26,525 nucleotides of DNA from a virus (IMGVR_UViG_3300005581_000109:1-26525), one strand, 5' to 3'; positions 6,896 through 14,912 are shown, counted from the stretch's first letter. Notes: generated by a model from the sequence alone, not told the origin. Numbers and translations are program-made.

Positions 6896-7795
6896 TTATT
6901 TTGCTTTGCTGGCTTTGAATTGCGGCGTGGTAACCTTAATATCGCGGCCATTGATCGTCAGAACCAGTCCTTCAATGTCCGGTCCCAGCTTTAATTTATC
7001 TAAGATGCTTTCATGATGCAGAATATAGTCAGCAACCTCATCTTTCACCTTTTGAATCACCGCACGAATGTTTGCCTTGGATTCCTTATCTCCATGTTTG
7101 AGTGAAGTCAGCGTTACTCTGGCATCTTTACCCAGACTCAGGATCGGGTCGATCATGCCAGATACGTCGATTGCGCCTTGCATAGAAAGTGAAGGATCGA
7201 TCACACGAATCTTATCATTCGATGCGGCAACAATTGCCTTTAAGATTTTCTCTCCATCCGGATGAGGTTTGCCAGTCGAAGAATAGACCACCGCATGCGG
7301 AAACAGAGTCATCAGAGAACCTAACTTTTTCTTATCATACTTGACGGTGACGAACGTGATGCCCTCTTCGTCAAATGCAGCCATCGGATTATAGAAGATC
7401 TCAGTGATCACCTTGGCATCTGAAGGTACAACCGACATGGCCTTGCAATGAATGATCTCATTGAATAGATCATCGTAGTGCTGTGCCCGTAACATCACTT
7501 CACCAGTAGAACCACGACTCTTGGCATAGGCAGAGAAAGAACCGGGATTGAAGATTGGGCCAGAGCGTGAGCTCTCGAAGAAAGGCTTGCCGTGAATGTC
7601 TTTACCGAATCTAGCACCAAGACCATCGATCTTTAGTGCAACCTTGATGTCCTTTATTTTACCTTTCATCACAGAGGCGACGCTCTGAATAAAGTCGATG
7701 AATTCGACATCCTTCATCTTCTGAAGGTGCAGCATATTCTGCCGAGTTGTCGCCATAACATCCTCGACTAGGTGTTCTTTAAATGATCTGATCAT
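6896..7795 (-). CDS. DNA/RNA ligase-superfamily nucleotidyltransferase-like protein with CTS-like N-terminus
   Basis: 299 residues. Motif I of covalent nucleotidyltransferases is present as K55-I-D57-G58 followed by R62; Lys55 would carry AMP. A motif IV-like EGLVL lies at 275-279, and a motif V-like Lys follows (IKVTTPQFK, K287). EIFYNP may correspond to motif III. No OB-fold or ligase C-terminal domain is left after motif V, so it is a minimal catalytic core rather than a full ligase. The start MIRSFKEHLVE ends in L-V-E, like a capsid-targeting peptide with a prohead-protease site. I recall other KWDG-type phage proteins (DUF6267-like) of this kind. Whether it seals nucleic acid, caps or adenylylates is unknown. 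Confidence 0.75.
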   Translation of the reverse strand: MIRSFKEHLVEDVMATTRQNMLHLQKMKDVEFIDFIQSVASVMKGKIKDIKVALKIDGLGARFGKDIHGKPFFESSRSGPIFNPGSFSAYAKSRGSTGEVMLRAQHYDDLFNEIIHCKAMSVVPSDAKVITEIFYNPMAAFDEEGITFVTVKYDKKKLGSLMTLFPHAVVYSSTGKPHPDGEKILKAIVAASNDKIRVIDPSLSMQGAIDVSGMIDPILSLGKDARVTLTSLKHGDKESKANIRAVIQKVKDEVADYILHHESILDKLKLGPDIEGLVLTINGRDIKVTTPQFKASKAK

Positions 7796-7798
7796 GGT

Positions 7799-8899
7799 TC
7801 AATAGGATTTATAGTATTCTGCGCGCATGTTATCGATCGCGCGATGATCATAGTCGACACCGACAGTATCGATCAGCTTAAGGAATGCTGCCATCTTTTC
7901 GACGCTATCTTTCTCGGCATCACCGCGATAGAGACCTTGGGCTCCTTTTGACCAGAGAGTATGAGCGAAGGCACCAATGAGTTTTGTCTGATCCGAATGA
8001 TTGAAGTATTTCTTGACCAATTCGGCACCACCAGTAAAGGAATCAAACAGATCCAGATCGTGTTTATTCGGTACTCGATCGAAGAGCATCTCGAACATTA
8101 CGGCCAGATCAGTGACGTGACTCGATTGATTGGTAGGTATCTCGCGGTAGACATGAAGTCCATCCTGAACGATATGCTTGCCGACTGCGTCAAGGGCCGG
8201 AGCGATCTTGATTCTCAGCCCGGCAGTGACAGAGAATGCCAGGTCGGTCGCCTTGGTTTTTGTAGGCACTTCTTTCTTTCCTTTAAGAATGATGATATCA
8301 CGGAGGGTCTTGCTCGAGAATGCCCGAACAAGATACTTATGAAACACTCCCTTGATTCCTGAGGTGATATCATTCCATGCGGATGAATGAGAGAACATGC
8401 TCCATTGTGTAGGTTTGCCATGAACAAAGTCAACCAATTCGATGTCGATTTGAATGTTGATATCAAATTCAATGAAGTGCCAGAGTGTGATGAATTGACC
8501 TGCAGACTTTTTGAAGCCGATCAGATGCGCATCGCCAAATTTATGGCCAGTGCTGGATTTTAAGAAAGCCTCGATGTTCTTCTCCTCCATCTTGTCGACC
8601 TGAGTATCCACATCGCCGACAGTGTTTTTGTATTTGGTAAATTCCGGAGTGGATATCGCACGATTGAAGAAATGAAAGGCAGAACCGCTCAGATACTTCT
8701 TGCTCTTGAACAGTTCGCCGCTCCAGAGTGGAAGACCATACTTCTTCTTGAAGGCGCCGTTAACGATCTCGAGTGTCTTCTCGATCTTGGGAACGATCGC
8801 GTCACGGTTGATCTTAGAGAGGTCGATACGATCGGCACCTTTATCGCCGATCATGACGTTACCGCCTTCGTTGAGTGTAAATTCGTTAAATGATAACAT
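7799..8899 (-). CDS. Candidate pol-beta-superfamily nucleotidyltransferase with CTS-like N-terminus
   Basis: 366 residues. The pattern G-S (residues 72-73), D96-V-D98, then a strand with an acidic residue (IDIELVD, D152) matches the GS...DxD...D layout of minimal pol-beta-type nucleotidyltransferases. This is motif reading only and could be wrong. The start MLSFNEFTLNE ends in L-N-E, the prohead-protease pattern, so packaging in the head is predicted. It is the first gene of the leftward late block and reads from one arm of a palindromic late promoter. The next gene, the ligase-like protein, starts four bases after its stop. The pairing suggests a joint role, perhaps nucleic-acid end repair, which is inference. 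Confidence 0.7.
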   Translation of the reverse strand: MLSFNEFTLNEGGNVMIGDKGADRIDLSKINRDAIVPKIEKTLEIVNGAFKKKYGLPLWSGELFKSKKYLSGSAFHFFNRAISTPEFTKYKNTVGDVDTQVDKMEEKNIEAFLKSSTGHKFGDAHLIGFKKSAGQFITLWHFIEFDINIQIDIELVDFVHGKPTQWSMFSHSSAWNDITSGIKGVFHKYLVRAFSSKTLRDIIILKGKKEVPTKTKATDLAFSVTAGLRIKIAPALDAVGKHIVQDGLHVYREIPTNQSSHVTDLAVMFEMLFDRVPNKHDLDLFDSFTGGAELVKKYFNHSDQTKLIGAFAHTLWSKGAQGLYRGDAEKDSVEKMAAFLKLIDTVGVDYDHRAIDNMRAEYYKSY

Positions 8900-8904
8900 C
8901 TTTG

Positions 8905-8918
8905 TTATTTATAAATAA
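8905..8918. promoter_or_regulatory. Palindromic divergent late promoter TTATTTATAAATAA
   Basis: A perfect 14-bp palindrome containing TATAAATA on both strands (minus 8913-8906, plus 8910-8917). Leftward it lies six bases before the ATG at 8899. Rightward it serves the plus-strand gene at 8942, with an AGGAAG directly after it. Only four bases are shared by the two elements. Confidence 0.65.
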
Positions 8919-8941
8919 GGAAGACTGCAACAAGTCATCAT

Positions 8942-9937
8942 ATGGATTTTGTAAAGGAACTCGCGAAGATACTTAAAGATGCAAAAGTCGAAAGACCTAA
9001 AAAAGACATCATAGTTAAATCGAAAGATCGTAACTCCTCGAAAGATATCATAGAGAAATGGCTTAAGAAAAATAAGATAATATACAAAGATGTATTCAAA
9101 GCGTCAAAATCATCCAGCATAAACGTATTTGAGCTTACGGGTATAGCAGATATTATCTTTAAACCCATTATCCAAAAAGGAGCCGGCGGTGTCAAGTTTG
9201 AACACGAACTTGAGAGAGATTTAAAAAACTACTGGAATGGAGTAGAAAAGAAAGATTTGCAGCATGGAGATGTCCTTATAGAAATGGAAAAAGTAGTAAA
9301 GATATCGCCTAAAGATGTATGGACTACAGTGCCTATGGGATCACAAAATCAAAGGCGTTTACTTACTTTTAATGGAGCAAATTTATCTGTATCAAATTCA
9401 ACAGGGAAAACTCTTACTGACATCACCCTTAAAAATAGCGCTGGAAAAGAAGTCTATTTGTCCCTTAAAATGTCGAAATCGTTTTATATTTTATCTGCAG
9501 CAGTTGAACAATATTTTGCTAATGCAACTACTCAGGTGAAATTGTGTAAATTTTTTGGATTGGATGGTTATAAAATGGGAGGATTTGGAGCTAAGTATCA
9601 ATGCGACACGGGAAAAGCAAATTATTCAAAAGCAAAGGACAATATTCAAAACTTTCTAAGTGAAGTATATGGCACAGATGTCATCATCATCCATAAAAAA
9701 ACGGCTGGAGATGTGAAAGTTTCAAAGATTACAAAAGGAGCTTTTTCTAAAATAGCGCTAAATGCTTTAAATGAAGATTCTTATGTGTACCCCGAACCTG
9801 GAGTTCGAAAGTATGCAGTGATTAAAATGCGAGGTACGATTAATGGAGCCTCATATAAAATAGATTTTCAATTTAGAGGCACAACAGCATCTGATACCGG
9901 CCCAAAATATCTAAGAATATTATTGGAACGAATCTAA
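8942..9937 (+). CDS. AT-rich plus-strand protein, possible PD-(D/E)XK-like nuclease
   Basis: 331 residues, Lys-rich, and clearly more AT-rich than its neighbours, which fits recent acquisition. A possible restriction-endonuclease-like core is E88 in GGVKFEHELERD, D160, and KEVYLSLKMSKS with K176. The usual Glu before the Lys is Ser here, so nuclease activity is uncertain. I recall phage proteins with a similar VYxSLK strand but no proven function. It is one of only three plus-strand genes and shares a palindromic late promoter with the divergent gene. An AGGAAG is 17 bases before the ATG, farther than usual. Its stop codon abuts the stop of the converging gene with no gap. Confidence 0.8.
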   Translation: MDFVKELAKILKDAKVERPKKDIIVKSKDRNSSKDIIEKWLKKNKIIYKDVFKASKSSSINVFELTGIADIIFKPIIQKGAGGVKFEHELERDLKNYWNGVEKKDLQHGDVLIEMEKVVKISPKDVWTTVPMGSQNQRRLLTFNGANLSVSNSTGKTLTDITLKNSAGKEVYLSLKMSKSFYILSAAVEQYFANATTQVKLCKFFGLDGYKMGGFGAKYQCDTGKANYSKAKDNIQNFLSEVYGTDVIIIHKKTAGDVKVSKITKGAFSKIALNALNEDSYVYPEPGVRKYAVIKMRGTINGASYKIDFQFRGTTASDTGPKYLRILLERI

Positions 9938-10387
9938 TTAGCAATAGATACTCATCAGCGCCTTCTCACTCTGGAGTGCATCAATCTCCCAAGGTAATTC
10001 TTCATATTCAACGGTGTTACTATCGAACCTCTCGCCTTCCCAGATCGAGATGTTGGAATTCTCATAGTCATATCTCAGTTGACCGCACGAATATTGTTTG
10101 ACATGCGACATCTCATGAGCCAGAGTCGTGATCATCAACTCTTTATTTTCCGGAGTAAAGTCAATACGAATGATGAATTCATAGTGTTTTCCACCTACAG
10201 CAAAATCATCAGCTAAACAATCGCCGTGAATGCCTTCTCCCTCTAAAAGATCATGAACCATCTGAACGATGATCTTCAATCTTCGCTTTCTTGGCATCAG
10301 TTTTTTGATGAAGAATTGGGCAGAATCTTTTATAATCCTGCCCAATTCCTTATCTTTCGAACATCCGTTGACTCTTACTTCAATCAA
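9938..10387 (-). CDS. SprT-like zinc metallopeptidase domain protein
   Basis: 149 residues, starting at a TTG (10387) immediately after the thyX stop. The zinc motif HEMSH (H91, E92, H95) sits in a helix, and a downstream Glu in PWEIDA (about E134) could be the third ligand. This is the layout of small SprT/gluzincin-like domains. Such proteins act on DNA-bound or other proteins; the target here is unknown. There is no transmembrane segment or signal. It is the last gene of the uvsX, helicase, thyX unit, and it converges with the plus-strand gene. A late-like CATAAATA lies 8 bases before the TTG but may be chance, since it overlaps thyX coding sequence. Confidence 0.78.
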   Translation of the reverse strand: MIEVRVNGCSKDKELGRIIKDSAQFFIKKLMPRKRRLKIIVQMVHDLLEGEGIHGDCLADDFAVGGKHYEFIIRIDFTPENKELMITTLAHEMSHVKQYSCGQLRYDYENSNISIWEGERFDSNTVEYEELPWEIDALQSEKALMSIYC

Positions 10388-11053
10388 TTAAGGTATATTT
10401 ATGAATACCTTAGCAAGTGCCTCGGCGCACAGTCTGGCAACCTCGATGTGCTCTTTCTGCGTACCGTTGCCGCTTCGAACATCGATGTAATGAATCCAAC
10501 TGCGAATGGTGCCGTTCATGTACATTCGACTCATCATGTTTCCTTCAGGCAACACCGAGCGAGCCACTTCTTTAGCGATGCCTTGCTTGATTGCCCATTG
10601 ATAGGTACTGATCGCTTGCTCGTTGTTTGCCAACTGAATCATTTTCCATTTAGCCTGCAAATCATCATCATCGGTATCCACCGAATTTTGACGATTCTTT
10701 TCATCTTGCAATCGAGCCTCACGCACCACCATCGGCAATGCCGCGACCGGATCGGCGTATCGCTGAGAGAACTCTTGAAAGGAGAACGAGCGATGCCGCA
10801 AGATCTGACGAGCAATGTCACGAGTCGTCTCGATCTCTAGCACGGCATTACACATCTCGAAAGGAGAGAAATGCTTGTGCTTCAGGAGATACGCGATCAA
10901 CTTATCGATGGTGTCTGTATTCAGCTGATTACTTGGATTTGATACTCGAGCGCAGAAGCCGATCAAATCCTTAATATCCTTCACCTCCGTTCCGGCAAAA
11001 TACTCTGCATCCGGAATGGTGTAGCCAACTAATTTTACTTTTGTATGTGTCAT
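10388..11053 (-). CDS. thyX: Flavin-dependent thymidylate synthase ThyX
   Basis: 221 residues. It makes dTMP from dUMP using methylene-tetrahydrofolate, FAD and NADPH. The ThyX signature RHRxxSxxxxSxRY is present as RHRSFSFQEFSQRY (R86-Y99). The C-terminal part has the conserved GNMMSRMYMNGTIRSWIHYI region that binds substrate and flavin. The ATG overlaps the end of the helicase gene (TAATG), so translation is coupled. T4 itself uses a ThyA-type synthase; ThyX occurs in many marine T4-like phages. Together with gp42 in the same window this means thymidine supply and hydroxymethyl-cytosine supply are separate, and no dUMP hydroxymethylase is visible here. Confidence 0.96.
   Translation of the reverse strand: MTHTKVKLVGYTIPDAEYFAGTEVKDIKDLIGFCARVSNPSNQLNTDTIDKLIAYLLKHKHFSPFEMCNAVLEIETTRDIARQILRHRSFSFQEFSQRYADPVAALPMVVREARLQDEKNRQNSVDTDDDDLQAKWKMIQLANNEQAISTYQWAIKQGIAKEVARSVLPEGNMMSRMYMNGTIRSWIHYIDVRSGNGTQKEHIEVARLCAEALAKVFINIP
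10396..10403 (-). promoter_or_regulatory. Possible late-type promoter variant CATAAATA
   Basis: CATAAATA read leftward, eight bases before the TTG at 10387. It lies in the last thyX codons and inside a 7-bp inverted repeat (AAGGTAT / ATACCTT), so it could be accidental. Confidence 0.3.
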
Positions 11054-12444
11054 TAAACTTTGAATCCTGAGAAGTTCTTTGCTTTGGTTCCTGCGCTGAA
11101 TGGAGTGGAGGCCACCGGAGGTGGAGCACTCGATTCACCGGAGATGTTTGCGGTCGGGTCAGCGATGTCATATAATCGCATCTTGGCCAGATCTACACCG
11201 ACAGTGAATCGCTTGTTAGCAGTAGGGTCATTGTATCTATTCTTCAATTGCTTGACCATAATCTGATTCATCTTATCGAGCTGCTCGGTACGAATGAATG
11301 CCAACATCAGGTCTGCAGTCGCAGGCAGACCAAACGATTCAGAGGTATCGGTGATCTCGACATCAGATGAAGAGAAGCCTGCTCTCGTAACCTGAGTTGC
11401 ACTCCAGATCGGGACATTGAATTCAACGGCCAATCCGCGAATCTCCTCGGCAATCGACTTGATCAACGAATAGGTATTGACCGATCCACCCAAACCTTTC
11501 ATACGAGACGAAGCACAGATATTCAGGTAATCGACGTAGATGATATCGGGAACGAAGTTTTTCTTGAGCTTCAACTCATTCAGCAATGCCCTAAAGTGGC
11601 CGCAATGAGCCGCCGCTGTAGGATATTCCTTGATGATCAGTTTGCCATGAGTCTTCTCGGAAATCTTCTTGACTTTGCTGTTAAACGTGTCCTTCGATAG
11701 GTTGACGATCTGATCGATTCGAGTATCAAACAGGTTAGCATCGATACGCTCGGCGATCTTCTCCTCGGCCATCTCCAGTGTGATGTACAATACGTTTCGA
11801 CCTTGTGCCAGAGCCGCAGAGGCCATATGACACATGCCGAGACTTTTTCCACAACCAGTTCCTGCCAAGATGATGTTGAGCGTCTTACGAGGGATTCCTC
11901 CACCAGTAATGACGTTGAACATATCCAGGTCGAATGCGATCTTATCTTCCTTCTTATGATAGAAATCGAAACGACCATCTGCATTCTCGAGATAATCATG
12001 CCCGACATTGGTATCAAACGTAACGCTCAACGCCTTAGATAGGATGTCAGGAATCATGCCTTCACCATTTTCTCCACTCTTTCCGTCGATGATAGAAATG
12101 GATTCCATGATCGCCAGATAGACGGCACGGTCCTTACACCATTTTTCCGTAGAATCTACGAGCCATTCGAGCTCGACCGGTTCAGGTACGTCGATATTAC
12201 GAATCGATTCGGCGATGTTCATTCGATCCGAGGTCGTGACATAGTCAGAGCTCTGAAATTCGATGTCGAGCACCGCACCGTTTGGTAACTTATTGTATTT
12301 GCCGATGAACTTCAATATGAGTTCATAAACGGCTTTATTATGGCCCTCAAAATACTCGGGCTTGATATGTGGTAATGCTTTACGGCAAAAGATCTCGTTC
12401 TGAATTAAGTTCTTGAGTATGATCGCTTGCAGGTTCTGTTCCAT
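11053..12444 (-). CDS. 41: Replicative DnaB-family DNA helicase (T4 gp41-like)
   Basis: 463 residues from the ATG at 12444, which has a good GGAG seven bases upstream; a TTG at 12456 is less likely. It is the hexameric 5'-3' helicase that unwinds the fork and works with primase. The N-terminal helical domain (about 1-100) is followed by the RecA-like core. Walker A is AGTGCGKS, a Walker B-like strand is DIIYVDYLNI, and SATQVTR is the conserved Gln-containing motif. The C-terminus is a short Pro/Ser-rich tail (SSAPPPVASTPF). Its start lies inside the end of the preceding small gene (65-base overlap), and thyX overlaps its stop. The order uvsX, small gene, helicase matches the T4 order uvsX, 40, 41. 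Confidence 0.95.
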   Translation of the reverse strand: MEQNLQAIILKNLIQNEIFCRKALPHIKPEYFEGHNKAVYELILKFIGKYNKLPNGAVLDIEFQSSDYVTTSDRMNIAESIRNIDVPEPVELEWLVDSTEKWCKDRAVYLAIMESISIIDGKSGENGEGMIPDILSKALSVTFDTNVGHDYLENADGRFDFYHKKEDKIAFDLDMFNVITGGGIPRKTLNIILAGTGCGKSLGMCHMASAALAQGRNVLYITLEMAEEKIAERIDANLFDTRIDQIVNLSKDTFNSKVKKISEKTHGKLIIKEYPTAAAHCGHFRALLNELKLKKNFVPDIIYVDYLNICASSRMKGLGGSVNTYSLIKSIAEEIRGLAVEFNVPIWSATQVTRAGFSSSDVEITDTSESFGLPATADLMLAFIRTEQLDKMNQIMVKQLKNRYNDPTANKRFTVGVDLAKMRLYDIADPTANISGESSAPPPVASTPFSAGTKAKNFSGFKV

Positions 12445-12736
12445 TATTTTCTCCAATTTTAAATTCGCTTTCTTCGATGATGTTCGCCAATACTTCTCCT
12501 AGGTAGTTATTCAATTCAGTGTCTTCAAATACTACCATTCCATCCGGGCAATCCTCGATCTTGTAATTAAACTTCAGAGTTGCACCGCCAGATTCAGGAT
12601 TTTCCTTGATGCCTACTTGTCCGTAGGTATAGACTAGACCTTCCCATTTTCCACTCAGTAATTGTACCGAATAGAAGTCCGACGTTTCTTTTTCTACGAA
12701 CCGATAATCAGTTCCTTCGACTATTTGGCATTGCAT
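12380..12736 (-). CDS. Conserved small protein between uvsX and gp41 helicase
   Basis: 118 residues. The first 75 look like a beta-rich fold (FYSVQLLSGKWEGLVYTYGQ, then ATLKFNYKIEDCPDG). An acidic helix follows (ELNNYLGEVLANIIEE) and then a polar tail. I believe a similar protein sits at this place in cyanophages and other T4-like phages, but its function is not known to me. It occupies the position of T4 gene 40, a membrane-associated head-vertex factor, but it has no hydrophobic segment and does not look like gp40. It starts three bases after the uvsX stop and overlaps the helicase start, so it is co-translated with replication genes. A replication or recombination role is inferred. Confidence 0.82.
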   Translation of the reverse strand: MQCQIVEGTDYRFVEKETSDFYSVQLLSGKWEGLVYTYGQVGIKENPESGGATLKFNYKIEDCPDGMVVFEDTELNNYLGEVLANIIEESEFKIGENNGTEPASDHTQELNSERDLLP

Positions 12737-12739
12737 ATT

Positions 12740-13813
12740 TTAATTTTCTTGCTCGGGGTTAGAGATTTCTTCTACTGATTCTACGATCATCTCGCGCTGA
12801 CCGACCTGGAATTTATCCTCGATGAACTTGGCGAATGTGGTCTTGGAGAAGATGGTTTCCCAGAAATCCTTGGTCATGGTCTGAGCTTCACGAAGGTTGC
12901 CGGTCAATTCTACCTTATTCAATGGATCATAGCCGGTGTACCAACCATTCTTTGGCTTGACAACGAATCCACCTTGCAATGCAATCTCGAGCAGACCGCT
13001 CCATTTTTGAATACCACCAGTCCATGAGACAGAGATAGGAATCTTGGACTTTTCTTTGACGAAGCGAGACTTCTCGATGTTGATGATGAAGTGATAGCCT
13101 TGAATTTCGGTGCCGTCTTTGTCTTGCTGACGACCGATGATCCAGACATTGTCGGCCGAGTACATGATGCCAGTGCCGCCAGAAACGACGGACTTGGAAT
13201 ACATTTCCTGGGTTTGATAGGTATGATTGATTGCCAAGAGAGGCACATTCTTCATGGTCAAGTAAGGTGTCGCCATACGGAAAAGACCTTTCAGAGACTT
13301 GGCACGTGTCATATCGGCGACACTCTTCTCGTTCAGTGCATCTTCCATTTCTTTCTTGGAGGCAAGGTTGCCGACCGAGTCGACGATGATGATAACCTTA
13401 TCCTCACGAGAGATGGTGTTGAGCTGATGAACCAGATCGAACTTGAGCTCCTCGATATCCTTGATTGGTGTATGAAGCACACGACTGGTGTCGATGCCAA
13501 ACGATTCGAAATAGGATTGCGGGGAACCAAACTCGGAGTCATAGAACATCAGGATGGCTTCAGGATACTTCTTGAGGTATGCCGCTCCCATGAGCAAGGC
13601 GAACGAGGTCTTGAAGTGCTTTGATGGACCAGCCAAGACTGTGAGGCCAGAGGTGAGTCCTCCGTCAATAGCACCAGACAGTGCCACGTTAATCATCGGC
13701 ACCGCAGTGGTGGTGATGTCTTTTGCAGCATAGAAGATGCTGTCGGTGAGTACCGCACTCTCGGTGATACGAGAGTTCTTTCTTAGTTTTTCGAGTAGTG
13801 TGTTTGTTGCCAT
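12740..13813 (-). CDS. uvsX: RecA-like recombination protein UvsX
   Basis: 357 residues. This ATP-dependent strand-exchange protein drives recombination-dependent replication and repair in T4-type phages. Walker A is GPSKHFKTS, very like the T4 form, and the Walker B strand is KVIIIVDSV. The stretch NVPLLAINHTYQTQEM is the conserved Gln/His-bearing switch region, and VSGGTGIMYSADNVWII is the DNA-binding L2 region. The acidic C-terminal tail (VESVEEISNPEQE) is typical of RecA/UvsX. A promoter (TGTACA, 16 bases, TAGAAT) lies just upstream, with a short leader without Shine-Dalgarno. It heads a unit with the small conserved gene, the gp41 helicase, thyX and the metallopeptidase gene. Confidence 0.96.
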   Translation of the reverse strand: MATNTLLEKLRKNSRITESAVLTDSIFYAAKDITTTAVPMINVALSGAIDGGLTSGLTVLAGPSKHFKTSFALLMGAAYLKKYPEAILMFYDSEFGSPQSYFESFGIDTSRVLHTPIKDIEELKFDLVHQLNTISREDKVIIIVDSVGNLASKKEMEDALNEKSVADMTRAKSLKGLFRMATPYLTMKNVPLLAINHTYQTQEMYSKSVVSGGTGIMYSADNVWIIGRQQDKDGTEIQGYHFIINIEKSRFVKEKSKIPISVSWTGGIQKWSGLLEIALQGGFVVKPKNGWYTGYDPLNKVELTGNLREAQTMTKDFWETIFSKTTFAKFIEDKFQVGQREMIVESVEEISNPEQEN

Positions 13814-13831
13814 AGAGCTTGTTAGGTGGAT

Positions 13832-13859
13832 ATTCTACCATATCCGGGGAAAATGTACA
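13832..13859 (-). promoter_or_regulatory. Early-type promoter for the uvsX unit
   Basis: Reading leftward: TGTACA (13859-13854), 16 bases containing CCCCGGATATGG, then TAGAAT (13837-13832). The spacer is almost the same as those at 20343-20370 and 22544-22571, so it is a shared element. Confidence 0.78.
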
Positions 13860-14906
13860 TTATAAAAAGAATGAATCGAGAGAATTATTTTCGATGGTCG
13901 GCGCAGAGGTAGCATCGATTCCTGTCCAATGAGGATAGAATTCGCGAGAAAGGTGAACTGACTGAGGCTTCTCCATCTTGGCAAAGTCTAGCTCACCGAT
14001 TGAATTGGCCAAGTAATCCGTCCAGCGAATCAGTTTTGCCCGAGTCGCGATACGTTCTACTTCATTGGCAAATACTCGTCTGCATTCATTTCGTTGCTCC
14101 CAGGAGCCATAGAAAGGTTGTCCTTTATAGTAGCCAGTTTTCGGTAGCTTACGAGAAGGATTCTCGATCAAGAGCGGTTCATAGATCGAGACGTCATCGA
14201 TTGGCAATGCCTCGACCGCATCGACATATCGTTTGACCAGATCCTTGGTATTCTGGACATGATCCGAGGAGATTCTACAAAGGTGATGGCGAATGTCAAT
14301 GTTGCCAAAGTAGCATTCCAGAGCTTCGACTTCTTTGACAGGAATGCAATTCTCGATACCGTCATTGATCACACCATTTAGTGTCTTGAACGGAATCGAA
14401 TTGACCGTCCAACCCGGACGATACATACAGATCGAATGAGAATCGCCGATCACTACCTTATTAGTTTTATGAGGGAACTTTACGGTAGGCGCATGGATAT
14501 GCATTCGCTTTAGGTTCTCCATATCCACCTCGAGCCATTCGGGTTGAATCTCCTTATTGTTTTCCTTTGCCTTGAGGATGCGTTCGATGAGCATATCATG
14601 ATACGGAGGGAAATCACATGCTAAAGAGATGACTCGTCCTTTGAACTGAGAGAATGCCTTGACGTTGGCGACGTTAGAATATGCCTGCAGTCCTCCAAAA
14701 AGATTTAGAGAACCGAACCAATCGTTTCCGTGATAGACATAGAGGGTGTCGTATTGGTTATAGTCCTCGAGCTTACCGCCAAAGTTGATGTCAATATCTA
14801 CGCCGAGTTCACGAATCATATCTGCATAGATGACACCTTGAGAGGAGCGATGCGAGGTGGGTCGATCAGAGATCGAATTGAAAGGGCAACTGAGTAGTGC
14901 TTTCAT
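13860..14906 (-). CDS. SGNH/GDSL-like protein next to base-modification genes
   Basis: 348 residues. The C-terminal half carries VVIGDSHSICMYRPG (G154-D155-S156-H157), which resembles block I of SGNH hydrolases. It also carries YFGNIDIRHHLCR (G201-N202, D204, H207), which resembles the block III G-x-N/D pattern of SGNH proteins linked to glycan metabolism. The N-terminal half (YDTLYVYHGNDWFG, ISLACDFPPY) has no family I recognise. SGNH enzymes hydrolyse or transfer acyl groups; an acyl addition to a modified base would suit the location, but this is speculation. Its promoter ends six bases before the ATG, so the message would be leaderless. It may instead be a phage family of unknown fold. 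Confidence 0.72.
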   Translation of the reverse strand: MKALLSCPFNSISDRPTSHRSSQGVIYADMIRELGVDIDINFGGKLEDYNQYDTLYVYHGNDWFGSLNLFGGLQAYSNVANVKAFSQFKGRVISLACDFPPYHDMLIERILKAKENNKEIQPEWLEVDMENLKRMHIHAPTVKFPHKTNKVVIGDSHSICMYRPGWTVNSIPFKTLNGVINDGIENCIPVKEVEALECYFGNIDIRHHLCRISSDHVQNTKDLVKRYVDAVEALPIDDVSIYEPLLIENPSRKLPKTGYYKGQPFYGSWEQRNECRRVFANEVERIATRAKLIRWTDYLANSIGELDFAKMEKPQSVHLSREFYPHWTGIDATSAPTIENNSLDSFFL

Positions 14907-14912
14907 GTGAGT

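Noticed and set aside
7806-7813. TATAAATC as a late promoter for the ligase-like gene
   Set aside because: It is made of the last codons of the upstream gene, has a mismatch at the last position, and the gene is only four bases downstream of its neighbour, so read-through is enough.
10391-10412. Inverted repeat AAGGTAT / ATACCTT as a terminator
   Set aside because: The stem is only 7 bp and AT-rich, has no following U run, and lies in thyX coding sequence.
10253-10840. A 195-codon plus-strand frame
   Set aside because: It is antisense to thyX and the metallopeptidase gene, both with clear active-site motifs.
12380-12736. Naming the gene between uvsX and the helicase as gene 40
   Set aside because: The position matches T4, but the sequence has no membrane segment and shows no likeness to gp40 that I can see.
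13091-13624. A 177-codon plus-strand frame
   Set aside because: It lies wholly antisense to uvsX, whose motifs are unmistakable.
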